From: Winogradskyella sp.
GTDB lineage: Bacteria > Bacteroidota > Bacteroidia > Flavobacteriales > Flavobacteriaceae
Assembly: GCF_028282165.1 (NCBI RefSeq)
Contig: NZ_JANQIM010000005.1
Span: forward strand, 186,001-250,000
Length of the DNA: 64,000 nucleotides
Direction: 5' to 3'
The position numbers and the translations under genes were made by a program. Below are positions 35,637 through 43,463 of this stretch, piece after piece. Numbering within the stretch: the first letter of the stretch is position 1; every line of letters begins with the position of its first letter. The notes under the pieces were generated by a model, which worked only from the letters and a program-made list of their open reading frames with translations, was not told where the DNA came from and did not search any database.

Positions 35637-37541
35637 ATGTGCGGAATAAACGGCATAATAACTAAAACCAAAACAAATAAGGACAAGATTTCTTCGGTTC
35701 TCAACACAATGAATAACTTAATTATTCATAGAGGGCCAGACGAAGATGGCGTATTTGCTGAAGAACTCATGGATTATTCTGTAGGAATGGCCATGCGTAG
35801 ATTGTCTATTATAGATCTGTCTTCTGGACAACAACCGATTTTTACCGAGGATAAACAAATAGTTATTGTATTTAATGGTGAAATCTACAACTACAGAGTC
35901 CTAAAAGCTAAACTTGAAGCAGAAGGTGTAACCTTCAACACATCAAGTGATACAGAAGTGATTCTTAAGGCTTACGAAAAATATGGCGTTGCGTCCTTTC
36001 AGTGGTTAGATGGTATGTATGGTTTTAGCATTTATGACAAGAAAATCAATAAGCTCTTTATTGCACGTGATTTCTTTGGTGAGAAGCCATTGTACTATAT
36101 GCATACTGAGAAAGCGTTTATTTGGGCTTCAGAGTTGAAATCGATTATCAAAACCATTGATTTTAATCCAAATATCTCAAAAACAGGATTGAATCTGTAC
36201 TTCAGATTAACCTATATTCCTGCTCCACATACTATTTATGAAGGCATCCGAAAATTAGAAGCTAATCATTATATCGAGTACGACTTAGTATCACATCAAA
36301 CGAGCATTCATAAAATCAATACAGAACCAAAACCTGAAACCGTAAATATTTCTTTTGAGGATGCCAAGGCAAAAACTAAGGAAATGGTTTACAATAGTGT
36401 GAATAGCCGATCTATCGCTGATGTGGGATTAGGGACATTTTTATCTGGTGGTGTGGACTCGTCGATTATATCGCTATGCCTATCTCAAACCACCGATAAG
36501 AAGATTGATACCTTCTCCATAGGTTTTAAAAAAGCATCCTATGACGAAACCGACAAATCTCGAGTTGTTGCCGATATGATAAATAGCAATCATCATGAGT
36601 TTATTATTGATGAAGATGATTTAAAAAATAACATCCATAACATCTTGGTTAATTTTGACGAACCATTTTCCGATAGCGCCGCTCTGCCCACTCACCTTTT
36701 ATCAGAAAAAACAAGAGAGCATGTTACTGTGGCTTTAACAGGTGATGGTGGTGATGAAGTATTTGGTGGTTACAACAAGTATTACATCGGAAAAATGAAT
36801 AAGCGATATACTGGGTTGGTTCCTAAAGGTATACACAAGACAATATTAAAGCTTAGTCAAAAATTATTAGTAGACAAGGATGATGCAAGGGGAAGGAAAT
36901 TTCAGATCAATAAGTTGCTCAATGCCATAAACTACAATGGTAACTTTTACTGGGATATTATTTCATTAGCAAATACAAGCAAACAACTAGCAGAAATAAT
37001 GCATCCGGAATTCTATGAAACCGATATTTTTAAGGAGTACAAAAACATTATAGGAAAACAGCATATAGAGACGCTCACAGATTTTAGACTTGTTGACAAA
37101 ATATGCAGTTTGGAAGGTGGTATGTTGGCAAAAGTCGATAGAACAAGCATGATGACCTCCTTAGAGTGTAGAGCACCTTTCTTAAATAAGGATATTTGGG
37201 AATTTACCAACACCCTACCAGAGCACTATTTAATGAAAGGCTGGAACAAAAAACACATTCTCAAAGAGGCTTTTAAAGATCAATTTCCAGATGAGTTCTT
37301 AGAAAAAAGTAAAAGTGGTTTTGGCAGCCCTACAGGCGATTGGCTTAGACAAAGCTTGCGACAAGAACTTGAAAGTTATATAGAACCCAATATGCTAAAA
37401 GATCAAGGTATTTTTAACGTAGAAGTTATCACAAAACTAGTTAGAGACCATTTAGACAGTAAAAAGGACAGTACGTTTAGGGTTTGGTCCTATTACTGCT
37501 TTCAAAAATGGTACAAATACAATTTTCTCAAACAAAATTAG
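35637..37541 (+). CDS. asnB: Glutamine-dependent asparagine synthetase-like amidotransferase
   Basis: A 634-residue two-domain enzyme. Cys2 of MCGING is the N-terminal nucleophile of the glutaminase domain (with HRGPDEDG and FNGEIYNY). LSGGVDSSI near residue 267 is the PP-loop of the synthetase domain, followed by LTGDGGDEVFGGYNKY. In polysaccharide loci such proteins commonly amidate uronic acids instead of making free asparagine; that role is inferred from position. It lies directly behind the duplicated pglE leader, so it probably uses that promoter. Confidence 0.88.
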   Translation: MCGINGIITKTKTNKDKISSVLNTMNNLIIHRGPDEDGVFAEELMDYSVGMAMRRLSIIDLSSGQQPIFTEDKQIVIVFNGEIYNYRVLKAKLEAEGVTFNTSSDTEVILKAYEKYGVASFQWLDGMYGFSIYDKKINKLFIARDFFGEKPLYYMHTEKAFIWASELKSIIKTIDFNPNISKTGLNLYFRLTYIPAPHTIYEGIRKLEANHYIEYDLVSHQTSIHKINTEPKPETVNISFEDAKAKTKEMVYNSVNSRSIADVGLGTFLSGGVDSSIISLCLSQTTDKKIDTFSIGFKKASYDETDKSRVVADMINSNHHEFIIDEDDLKNNIHNILVNFDEPFSDSAALPTHLLSEKTREHVTVALTGDGGDEVFGGYNKYYIGKMNKRYTGLVPKGIHKTILKLSQKLLVDKDDARGRKFQINKLLNAINYNGNFYWDIISLANTSKQLAEIMHPEFYETDIFKEYKNIIGKQHIETLTDFRLVDKICSLEGGMLAKVDRTSMMTSLECRAPFLNKDIWEFTNTLPEHYLMKGWNKKHILKEAFKDQFPDEFLEKSKSGFGSPTGDWLRQSLRQELESYIEPNMLKDQGIFNVEVITKLVRDHLDSKKDSTFRVWSYYCFQKWYKYNFLKQN

Positions 37542-37546
37542 CAACC

Positions 37547-38680
37547 ATGAGTAAAAAAAGAATCTTATTAATTGCATCTTATGATGGTTCGCTAATTAGG
37601 TTTAGAGGAGATTTTATAAAAAGCCTCATCAGTAATGGCTTTGAAGTTTTTGCAGCAGCTCCAAGTTACGCTCAACAGAACCGTCAGAAAATTACAGAAA
37701 TGGGTGCGACGCCAATTGAATTCAATTTGCAGAGAACGGGTTTAAACCCTGTAAAAGATATGGATTCAATAAAAGAGCTAAAGCAGATTATTAAAAGCAA
37801 TAAAATCGATTTGGTATTTCCATATACCGTAAAGCCTGTTATTTATGGTTCAATGGCTGCAAATAGCTGCAAAGTTCCAGTAATATCACTTATTACAGGT
37901 TTGGGGTACACCTTTACAGGTGCTTCTAAGAAAGCAAAACTGCTTCAGAAGTTTAACGAGCGTTTATATAAATTATCTATACGAAAAAATAAGTTTATTG
38001 TCTTTCAGAATAAAGATGACCATCAACTACTGGTTGATCGAAAAGTAATTTCGAAACATCAAAAGGTTGCCTTTGTAAGTGGCTCTGGTGTTAACTTAGA
38101 GCAATTCACCTTCAAGGAAAAGAACCCAACCGATAAAGTTAGTTTTCTTTTTATTGCTAGACTTATTAAAGAAAAAGGAGTGGCTTTGTATTTAGAAGCG
38201 TCAAAAATTTTAAAAGAAAAATACCCTAAAGCTGAATTCCATCTTATAGGTGCCGCCGAAACCTCACCATCTGCTATTAGTGAGGAAGAGTTAAACGATT
38301 TGCACAAAAAAGGAACCATAATCTTTCATGGCAAACAAAAGAACGTAGAAAAGCATCTGCACAATACCGATGTATTTGTATTGCCAAGTTATTATAGGGA
38401 AGGTTTACCAAGAACCACACTAGAGGCCTGTGCTTGTGGAAATCCAATTATAACAACAGATTCCGTAGGCTGTAGAGAGTCGGTTAAAGAAGGCGTTAAT
38501 GGGTTTTTAATAGAACCTAAAAATCTAGAAGCGTTAGTGAAAGCTATGGAATATTTTATTACTAATCCAGAAAAAGTAAAAGAAATGGGTATTAATAGTA
38601 GGAAATATGCTGAAGAACGCTTTGATGTTAATATTATAAATAACGATTTAATCAATATTATAAAACAAGTACTTCATTGA
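37547..38680 (+). CDS. GT4 family glycosyltransferase
   Basis: I chose the ATG at 37547, five bases after the asnB stop, giving 377 residues (MSKKRILLIASYDGSLI...). A longer frame from 37484 would overlap asnB. The protein has a GT-B fold with PYTVKPVIYGSMAANSCKVPVISLITGLGYTFTG, FIARLIKEKGVALYLEA and SYYREGLPRTTLEACACGNPIITTD. The GLGYTFTG block is typical of the enzymes that act just after a PglC-type initiating transferase (PglA/WbpL-neighbour type), so it may add the second sugar. Confidence 0.88.
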   Translation: MSKKRILLIASYDGSLIRFRGDFIKSLISNGFEVFAAAPSYAQQNRQKITEMGATPIEFNLQRTGLNPVKDMDSIKELKQIIKSNKIDLVFPYTVKPVIYGSMAANSCKVPVISLITGLGYTFTGASKKAKLLQKFNERLYKLSIRKNKFIVFQNKDDHQLLVDRKVISKHQKVAFVSGSGVNLEQFTFKEKNPTDKVSFLFIARLIKEKGVALYLEASKILKEKYPKAEFHLIGAAETSPSAISEEELNDLHKKGTIIFHGKQKNVEKHLHNTDVFVLPSYYREGLPRTTLEACACGNPIITTDSVGCRESVKEGVNGFLIEPKNLEALVKAMEYFITNPEKVKEMGINSRKYAEERFDVNIINNDLINIIKQVLH

Positions 38681-39654
38681 AACTAATACTTGCACATAAC
38701 AACAAGATTGCTTTGTCTATAGTTTTACTCTTAGCTATAGGGATTCTAAGTACTTATTTTAATTGGGGTGCAATATCAGTCATTGCAAGTGTTTTACTAC
38801 CTGTTTTGTTTTTCTTAAATACTATAATTGTAATTTATGCCTTTAGACAAAGAAAGTATTTGTATCTCTTTAGTACAATGGCTTTTCTTTTGTGTTATAA
38901 TTTCTTTTATCAAATTTCTTTAGATGATGAAAACCATAAAAACACTATCAGTTTATTGACTTATAACGTTAGATCTTTTGCAAATGAAGACGCTAAAGTT
39001 GCTAATAATATTATAAAGTTTATTGATTCAATAAACCCGGATATTCTTTTGTTACAAGAATCTGCTTATAAAGTAGGTCGAAATATTAAGGGCTATGATT
39101 ATCACTTTTTAGGCTTTAGGAAGGATATCGAAAAGACACTACTCGATGTTTATTCAAAATTTCCAATCGTAGAAAAAGGCTATGTTGATTTTCCTAATAC
39201 CAGAAACAACACACTGTATACCGACTTGGTTGTAGAAAACGACACCTTAAGAGTTTATAATGTTCATTTACAGTCATTTGCCCTAACGTCTCGTGCTGTT
39301 CTAGATGTGTCTGAAAAGTTATCTTATACCTTTAGTAAGCAGATTGAACAATCTAAAGCCGTAAAGGCACATGCTAATAAGTCTAACAGAAAGGTTATTA
39401 TAAGTGGTGATTTTAATGCAACTCAATTTTCCATACCCTACAAAACTTTGTCTCATGGGCTTAATGATTCATTTTTTGCGAAAGGTAATGGATTAGGTAC
39501 AACTTATAATTTATCGGGTTTTCCATTACGTTTAGATTATATATTGCTCAACAAATCGTTAGAAGTGACCAATCATAAGAATTTTGATTTAAATTTATCT
39601 GATCACAAACCCATTTTAATTGAATTTAAAATACCCAAAACATCAAGATCTTAA
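38677..39654 (+). CDS. Membrane-anchored endonuclease/exonuclease/phosphatase (EEP) family protein
   Basis: A 325-residue protein from a TTG start that overlaps the previous stop codon (TTGA). Two or three membrane helices fill residues 1-80. An EEP domain follows, with LLTYNVRSF, ILLLQES (catalytic Glu), VYNVHLQSF, ISGDFNAT, LDYILLN and SDHKPILIEF. The metal and catalytic residues of the DNase I/sphingomyelinase superfamily are present. Such proteins in flavobacteria may cleave phosphodiesters of lipids or polysaccharides outside the membrane; the true substrate is unknown. Confidence 0.82.
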   Translation: MKLILAHNNKIALSIVLLLAIGILSTYFNWGAISVIASVLLPVLFFLNTIIVIYAFRQRKYLYLFSTMAFLLCYNFFYQISLDDENHKNTISLLTYNVRSFANEDAKVANNIIKFIDSINPDILLLQESAYKVGRNIKGYDYHFLGFRKDIEKTLLDVYSKFPIVEKGYVDFPNTRNNTLYTDLVVENDTLRVYNVHLQSFALTSRAVLDVSEKLSYTFSKQIEQSKAVKAHANKSNRKVIISGDFNATQFSIPYKTLSHGLNDSFFAKGNGLGTTYNLSGFPLRLDYILLNKSLEVTNHKNFDLNLSDHKPILIEFKIPKTSRS

Positions 39655-39674
39655 GTTTACAAAAACCTACGCCT

Positions 39675-40304
39675 ATGAAAAATATATATAAAATCATAAA
39701 ACGAATAGCGGACTTTACAGCCTGCTTAATAGGTTTAATTATCATTTCACCACTATTAATAACACTGATTATAATTCTATCAATTGCTAATAGCGGGAAA
39801 CCTTTCTTTTACCAAGAGCGTGCCGGATTAAAAGGCAAGCCTTTCACTATCATTAAACTAAAGACTATGACCGATAAGACTGACGAGAATGGTGAACTTC
39901 TTCCGGTTGTGCATAGAATTACTAAAGTGGGGAGTTTTTGTAGAAAGTATTCTTTAGATGAAATACCTCAACTTATCAATGTTTTAAAGGGTGATATGAG
40001 TCTTATTGGTCCGAGGCCCTTATTTGTAGCATACATTGAACTCTACAATGAAGAACAAATAAAGAGATTGAATGCATTGCCAGGGATTTCGGGTTGGGCA
40101 CAGGTTAATGGCAGAAATGCGATTAGTTGGGAAGAAAAATTCGATTATGATGTTTATTATGTGAAACATCAATCATTTAGTTTGGATATGAAAATACTTA
40201 TAAAGACTATTGAGAAAGTAATTGCTCCAAAGGACATCAATAATTCAGATGAAGTAGATATGCCGAGATTTACAGGGTCAAGACACGAACCTTCAAATGC
40301 CTAA
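39675..40304 (+). CDS. PglC-type phosphoglycosyl transferase (initiating sugar transferase)
   Basis: Transfers a sugar-1-phosphate to undecaprenyl phosphate to start the repeat unit. The 209-residue monotopic enzyme has a single N-terminal membrane-entering helix (about 17-37), FYQERAGLKGKPFTIIKLKTM, the Asp-Glu catalytic pair in SLDEIPQLINVLKGDMSLIGPRPL, and LPGISGWAQVNGRNAISWEEKFDYDVYYV. The small size matches PglC, which uses UDP-diacetylated bacillosamine, rather than the larger WbaP/WcaJ enzymes. This agrees with the pglE and pglF homologues downstream. Confidence 0.9.
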   Translation: MKNIYKIIKRIADFTACLIGLIIISPLLITLIIILSIANSGKPFFYQERAGLKGKPFTIIKLKTMTDKTDENGELLPVVHRITKVGSFCRKYSLDEIPQLINVLKGDMSLIGPRPLFVAYIELYNEEQIKRLNALPGISGWAQVNGRNAISWEEKFDYDVYYVKHQSFSLDMKILIKTIEKVIAPKDINNSDEVDMPRFTGSRHEPSNA

Positions 40305-40305
40305 G

Positions 40306-40962
40306 CTATATAATGTTTATGTCTTTGAATGAATGAATTAAAAATTGTGGCAAAAACTCATCTTTCAAGTCCTCATTTAATTGATAGTGAATATTTAAGC
40401 CGTTATCAATTAAACCTATAGTTTTCCATCCTATTTTGTTTGGAGTCAAAAAATCCTTCTTGATATTATCGCCAATGTAATAATAAGTCTTTGCAGGTAG
40501 CGCTGTTTCTACTGCTCTGTAGTTCAACTCATTTGGCTTTTCACTTCCAATAGCTTCAGAGATTACTATTTTGCTCAAAAACTCTTTAATACCTAAGGCT
40601 TCGATTTTTGCAGTCTGTGTATTTACGCGTCCATCCGTAATTATAGCAAGCCGTCCTTCTTTTTTAGTGATATTTTGAAAAATTTCAAAAACCCCTTCAA
40701 ACAAACTAATATCCGGTATATGATTACGATAGGTATGAATTAAGTCCTGTTTTTCAACAATGTACTTCTCTGCTAAATATTCAAAGACATCCCTCCCATT
40801 TCTATACATAGCAAGCATATTACTATATAAGGATTCACTATTTCTAGAATCGATTTGGTTTGAAATGAATTTATATGCTGATTTTAGGAACCCTATTTCA
40901 TTATAGAGCGTATCGTCCAAATCAAAAACAACTACAGTATGTCTGTCAATCTTTATATCCAT
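40306..40962 (-). CDS. HAD-superfamily hydrolase
   Basis: A 218-residue phosphatase-like protein. The motif I Asp pair is in VVFDLDDTLYNE, motif II in LAIITDGRVNTQ, Lys in SEKPNELNYRAVE, and motif IV in YYIGDNIKKDFLTPNKIGW. It overlaps the ATP-grasp gene upstream by 17 bases, which implies that the two work together. It ends one base from the PglC-like gene, facing it. Confidence 0.88.
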   Translation of the reverse strand: MDIKIDRHTVVVFDLDDTLYNEIGFLKSAYKFISNQIDSRNSESLYSNMLAMYRNGRDVFEYLAEKYIVEKQDLIHTYRNHIPDISLFEGVFEIFQNITKKEGRLAIITDGRVNTQTAKIEALGIKEFLSKIVISEAIGSEKPNELNYRAVETALPAKTYYYIGDNIKKDFLTPNKIGWKTIGLIDNGLNIHYQLNEDLKDEFLPQFLIHSFKDINII

Positions 40963-41917
40963 GAACTAATACTTCATCATCATAGCGAATCATTAGCAAA
41001 TCTGACTCCCAACTATTAAACTTGTCTTCAATAGTATTATCTAACAAATATTCTTCTATGATCCACTTCGGAAAATTTGCACCTGCCAAGTAAGATAGAG
41101 GATATCCGCCACCAAATCTTGGATTTACTTCAATACCATAAACAATTGTTTCATCTGATTTATTGACAAAAAACTGAACTGCAAATCCTCCACGTGCACC
41201 TTCAATATAATTTAAATTGGATGTAATGAAATCTGCTAATGCATTTCTTTTTGTTAAAGCCTTATAGACTTCACCATCCCTTACCTCTATACGCTTTCTA
41301 GGAACAACACATTTTAGTTGACCATCCTTGGCATAATACAAATCGCAAGTATACTCGTCATAAGCTTTGTGGTCCAAGTACTCTAAAAACATAAGTTTGT
41401 CATTCTCAAAATGATATTCAGTAAAATCTTCTTCCTTTTCAACGATAAATGTATCCACGCTTCTACTGCCATCGGTGGGCTTAATAAAAAGCGGAAGTTG
41501 ATAGTTGGTCTTGGAGAATTCCTTGGCAACGCGGATATGATGAGATTCAAAAAATCTATGTATCTCCCTTTTATCACGACATTTTTGAATAAAAGGAACA
41601 TCAGATATCAAAATCTTTACACCTACGGCTTCAAAATCGTTTTGATGTTTAGAGAGCATTAAAAGTTCAGTATCTATAGTTGGGATAATTAAACCTATTT
41701 GATTGTCTTTACACAGATCAAGTAATTTATTGATATACAGATTATCATCTAACCTCGGAACGTTAAAGTAATTATCCGCTACATGGCATGCGGCCGACAA
41801 CAATGGGTTAGAGTCTGAAGTAAAAACTTTAGCTTTAGGATATACCTTAACCAACTCTTTTTGAAAAGCTCTAACCAAAGAGACTCTTCTACCAGCAGAA
41901 GTTATGAGAATATTCAT
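40946..41917 (-). CDS. ATP-grasp ligase (PylC / carbamoyl-phosphate synthase-like)
   Basis: A 323-residue protein. The N-terminal part (MNILITSAGRRVSLVRAFQKEL, DNYFNVPRLDD) is a preATP-grasp fold. The ATP-grasp domain follows, with LPLFIKPTDGSRSVDTF, LMFLEYLDHKAYDEYTCDLYY and the metal-binding VYGIEVNPRFGGGYPLSYLAG. Members of this group join an amine and a carboxylate using ATP. With the overlapping HAD gene it forms a divergent two-gene unit between pglC and pglE. A role in acylating an amino sugar is possible but unproved. Confidence 0.83.
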   Translation of the reverse strand: MNILITSAGRRVSLVRAFQKELVKVYPKAKVFTSDSNPLLSAACHVADNYFNVPRLDDNLYINKLLDLCKDNQIGLIIPTIDTELLMLSKHQNDFEAVGVKILISDVPFIQKCRDKREIHRFFESHHIRVAKEFSKTNYQLPLFIKPTDGSRSVDTFIVEKEEDFTEYHFENDKLMFLEYLDHKAYDEYTCDLYYAKDGQLKCVVPRKRIEVRDGEVYKALTKRNALADFITSNLNYIEGARGGFAVQFFVNKSDETIVYGIEVNPRFGGGYPLSYLAGANFPKWIIEEYLLDNTIEDKFNSWESDLLMIRYDDEVLVHGYKD

Positions 41918-42193
41918 GTTATTAAATTAAGGGCCTGCATATGACTATTATTATTTGAGGCTCTAAATATAACTACGCCATCTTAAAGCTAAAAAAAGAA
42001 CCTACGATTGGCAAATTAATTGGATTAGGGAATAGATTCAATGCAATAAACACATTTTAGTAGTTATAAGCAAATCACCGATATCAATAAAATCATGAAT
42101 ATTTACCAGCTTTCTTTACCAATTAGCATGTATAAGCAAGCGAATTTACACCAAAGATGATCTCTAATTGCAATTCAATATGGGACTAGGTGA
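41918..42193. other. Intergenic region without a recognisable gene
   Basis: This is the left part of the 421-base gap between the divergent ATP-grasp and pglE genes. It is A/T-rich, with no open frame, hairpin or exact promoter box that I can support. An acetyltransferase remnant was looked for and not seen. Confidence 0.5.
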
Positions 42194-42362
42194 CAACGTA
42201 AATATTTGCCTTTTATCGTCTTTATTTGTTGAGTCTCATATTATTAATGCATCTTTAAATCGATTTAATAATCGTGTCCCAAATCCCTCTAAGGCATGAA
42301 ATTGAAAAGGTAATGTCTATTACTTAACAATTTGACTTATGAAACCTAAAATATGGTTGTCT
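42194..42362 (+). repeat. pglE leader, copy 2 (before the intact gene)
   Basis: This is the partner of 35284-35450. It contains the shared TTTTATCGTCTTTATTTG block (42211-42228), in which TTTATTTG is one base away from a -7 box, then GTGTCCCAAA and the first 24 bases of the aminotransferase gene. As it stands before the intact gene it is presumably the source copy. Confidence 0.75.
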
Positions 42363-43463
42363 TCTCCGCATATGTGTGGATTAGAACAAACTTACATAAA
42401 AGAAGCATTTGATACCAATTGGGTCGCACCCTTAGGGCCTAATGTAAATGGTTTTGAAAACGACTTACAGCAATATCTCAATCAAGATGTAGAGGTTGCC
42501 GCTTTAGCTTCAGGAACATCAGCACTGCATTTAAGCCTTATTTTACTTGGCATAGGTCAAGGTGATGAAGTTATATGCCAAAGCAAAACATTTTCTGCTT
42601 CTGCTAATCCAATAGTCTATCAAGGAGCTACGCCTGTTTTTGTTGATAGCGAAAGAGAGACTTGGAATATGTGTCCTGTATTGCTCGAAGATGCTATTAA
42701 AGATAGAATTTCTAAAGGAAAGACTCCAAAAGCAATCATAGCCGTACATTTATATGGAATGCCCTATAAAGTTAAAGATATCCATGCTGTCGCCAAAGCG
42801 TATAATATCCCAGTTATAGAAGATAGTGCAGAATCTTTAGGGAGCCATTATAAAGGTCAAAATTGTGGTACTTTTGGCGATTTAGCTATACTGTCATTTA
42901 ATGGCAATAAAATAATAACTACATCTGGTGGTGGTGCTCTTGTAACAAGAACCATTGAGGACAAACAAAAGGCCGTTTTTTTAGCTACTCAAGCAAGAGA
43001 TAAAGCACCTCATTACCAACATTCGCATATTGGCTATAATTATAGAATGTCCAATATTGTTGCTGGTATTGGTAGAGGACAGATGACCATATTAGATAGC
43101 CATGTGGCGAAGCGTCGTTCTAATCATGCATTGTATTCTAAAACTTTTAAGGAGATTGAACAGATAACATTTTTAGAAGAGCCAGAAGGGCACTTCTCTA
43201 ATCGTTGGTTATCATGCATTCTTCTAGATTCCAGAGGCACTCGGGAAGATCTACGATTGGCCTTGGAAAAGGAAAATATTGAATCCAGACCTCTGTGGAA
43301 ACCAATGCATCAACAGCCTGTATTTAAGGATTCACCAAGTTTTATAAATGGAGTTTCTGACGATTTATTCGATAGAGGACTTTGCTTACCAAGCGGCTCC
43401 AACCTCAGTGACGAAGAACTCAATAGAGTCATTTCTACCATAAATATGTATTTTGCAGTATGA
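42339..43463 (+). CDS. pglE: PLP-dependent DegT/DnrJ/EryC1-type sugar aminotransferase (PglE-like)
   Basis: Aminates UDP-4-keto-6-deoxy-GlcNAc at C4. The 374-residue protein has the family features: SSPHMCGLEQTYIKEAFDTNWVAPLGPNV, ALASGTSALHLSL, EDSAESLGSHYKG, and the PLP lysine in LSFNGNKIITTSGGG (about residue 189). It shares an ATGA overlap with the dehydratase downstream, so amination and dehydration are co-expressed. The substrate follows from pairing with PglF and PglC homologues and is inferred. Confidence 0.88.
   Translation: MKPKIWLSSPHMCGLEQTYIKEAFDTNWVAPLGPNVNGFENDLQQYLNQDVEVAALASGTSALHLSLILLGIGQGDEVICQSKTFSASANPIVYQGATPVFVDSERETWNMCPVLLEDAIKDRISKGKTPKAIIAVHLYGMPYKVKDIHAVAKAYNIPVIEDSAESLGSHYKGQNCGTFGDLAILSFNGNKIITTSGGGALVTRTIEDKQKAVFLATQARDKAPHYQHSHIGYNYRMSNIVAGIGRGQMTILDSHVAKRRSNHALYSKTFKEIEQITFLEEPEGHFSNRWLSCILLDSRGTREDLRLALEKENIESRPLWKPMHQQPVFKDSPSFINGVSDDLFDRGLCLPSGSNLSDEELNRVISTINMYFAV

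Noticed and set aside
41411-41662. Open frame on the plus strand within the ATP-grasp gene
   Set aside because: It is a shadow of the minus-strand gene, with no domain and no plausible start signals.
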